Source: SG8-40 sp035528435 (GTDB lineage Bacteria > Pseudomonadota > Gammaproteobacteria > Burkholderiales > Eutrophovitaceae). From it: a stretch of 14,123 bases of DNA. Below are positions 13,514 to 14,123 of the stretch, in pieces. Position numbers and translations under genes: made by a program. The notes below the pieces were generated by a model that saw nothing but the letters and a program-made list of their open reading frames with translations, searched no databases and was not told where the DNA came from. Positions within the stretch are counted from its first letter, which is position 1. The number at the start of each line of letters is the position of its first letter. The DNA is taken from positions 1 to 14,123 of the forward strand of contig DATKYN010000061.1 of assembly GCA_035528435.1 (NCBI GenBank), in the 5' to 3' direction.

Positions 13514-14123
13514 ATGAAAACCAACCTCGCCGAGTCGATCCGGAACACGCCTGAAGGCAAGGAGGCCAACGACATTCTGCGCTCCTGTGTGCACTGCGGT
13601 TTCTGTACGGCCACTTGCCCCACCTATCAGTTACTCGGTGACGAGCTGGACAGCCCGCGCGGACGAATCTACCTGATCAAGGAAGTGCTGGAAGGCAACG
13701 CCGTCACCGCGAAAACGCAGCTGCACCTGGACCGTTGCCTGACATGCCGCTCCTGCGAAACCACCTGCCCGTCGGGTGTTCGCTACGGCCGGCTGGTCGA
13801 TATCGGCCGCGACATCGTCGAAAAACATGTCAAGCGTTCGTTCACGGATAGTGCAAAGCGCACCGTGTTGAACAGGCTTATTCCGAATCAGACAGTATTC
13901 AGACCATTACTCAAGATCGGGCAGGCGTTCCGACCGCTACTGCCAGAGTCACTGCGCCGGAAGGTCCCGACAACCGTCGCGCGCAACACGACATGGCCCT
14001 CCCCCAGGCACGCGCGCAAGATGCTGGTTCTCGATGGTTGCGTACAACCCGTGCTTGCCCCCGACATCAATGCCGCCACGGCACGGGTGCTGGACCGAAT
14101 CGGTATTTCGCTCGTCAAGGCGC
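13514..14123 (+). CDS. glcF: Glycolate oxidase iron-sulfur subunit GlcF (partial, cut by window end)
   Basis: The iron-sulfur subunit that carries electrons from the flavin subunits of glycolate oxidase to the respiratory chain. The first 203 codons are visible and the frame is open to the end of the window. Two complete 4Fe-4S ligand sets are present: C25, C28, C31, C35 (CVHCGFCTATCP) and C75, C78, C81, C85 (CLTCRSCETTCPSG). The first Cys-rich CCG-type domain begins at LVLDGCVQP. The match to E. coli GlcF is close, including TYQLLGDELDSPRGRIYLIK. E. coli GlcF is about 407 residues, so roughly half lies outside. No Shine-Dalgarno precedes the ATG; the leader just before it is rich in A and C and poor in G, as at starts that rely on ribosomal protein S1. 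Confidence 0.96.
   Translation, partial: MKTNLAESIRNTPEGKEANDILRSCVHCGFCTATCPTYQLLGDELDSPRGRIYLIKEVLEGNAVTAKTQLHLDRCLTCRSCETTCPSGVRYGRLVDIGRDIVEKHVKRSFTDSAKRTVLNRLIPNQTVFRPLLKIGQAFRPLLPESLRRKVPTTVARNTTWPSPRHARKMLVLDGCVQPVLAPDINAATARVLDRIGISLVKA

Noticed and set aside
1..14123. CRISPR arrays, tRNA or rRNA genes, insertion sequences, prophage genes
   Set aside because: No regularly spaced repeats, no cloverleaf-like or ribosomal sequence, and no transposase or phage-like protein was found on either strand by reading.

Overview
This window looks like ordinary chromosome from a free-living proteobacterium, most likely a betaproteobacterium. The evidence is a moderately high GC content (judged by eye), densely packed genes, a three-subunit GlcDEF glycolate oxidase close to the E. 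coli one, a TtuD-type glycerate kinase, and a sigma-54/NtrC-like control region. I see no tRNA, rRNA, CRISPR array, insertion sequence or phage gene, and no obvious change of base composition. The lineage is inferred from recalled family resemblance, not from a search.

Left part (1-3862): an ammonium transporter gene (amt, minus strand) is divergent from an orphan GspE/PilB-type secretion ATPase gene (plus strand). The 302 bp between them carry a good sigma-54 promoter facing amt. Two NtrC-like dyads lie 31 bp apart upstream of it, the arrangement of a nitrogen-starvation enhancer. Behind the ATPase lies a small hot-dog thioesterase strikingly like fluoroacetyl-CoA thioesterase FlK, with the catalytic Thr, Glu and His kept but the lid Phe36 replaced by Met.

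Middle part (3885-5953): a minus-strand pair, moxR-type AAA+ ATPase followed by a CoxE-like VWA protein, probably a two-gene chaperone module for an unknown metalloenzyme or complex. It is divergent from hyi. The 127 bp between them hold perfect TATAAT boxes on both strands on either side of a 15-bp dyad, a likely shared operator.

Right part (6081-14123): a glycolate/glyoxylate salvage cluster on the plus strand. The order is hyi (hydroxypyruvate isomerase), glxR (tartronate semialdehyde reductase), a convergent 46-residue basic protein gene, a glutathione S-transferase gene, a 53-codon small ORF that overlaps the next start, ttuD (glycerate 2-kinase), glcD, glcE and the first 203 codons of glcF, cut by the window end. 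Together they would oxidise glycolate to glyoxylate (GlcDEF) and, after condensation by glyoxylate carboligase, reduce tartronate semialdehyde to glycerate (GlxR, with Hyi interconverting hydroxypyruvate). TtuD would then phosphorylate glycerate into central metabolism. The carboligase gene gcl is not in the window.

I found no convincing new large system. The best second-look items are the amt enhancer-promoter, the FlK-like enzyme, the candidate operator upstream of hyi that recurs in part upstream of glxR, the small ORF coupled to ttuD, the repeat cluster upstream of the GST gene, and the leader between glcD and glcE.
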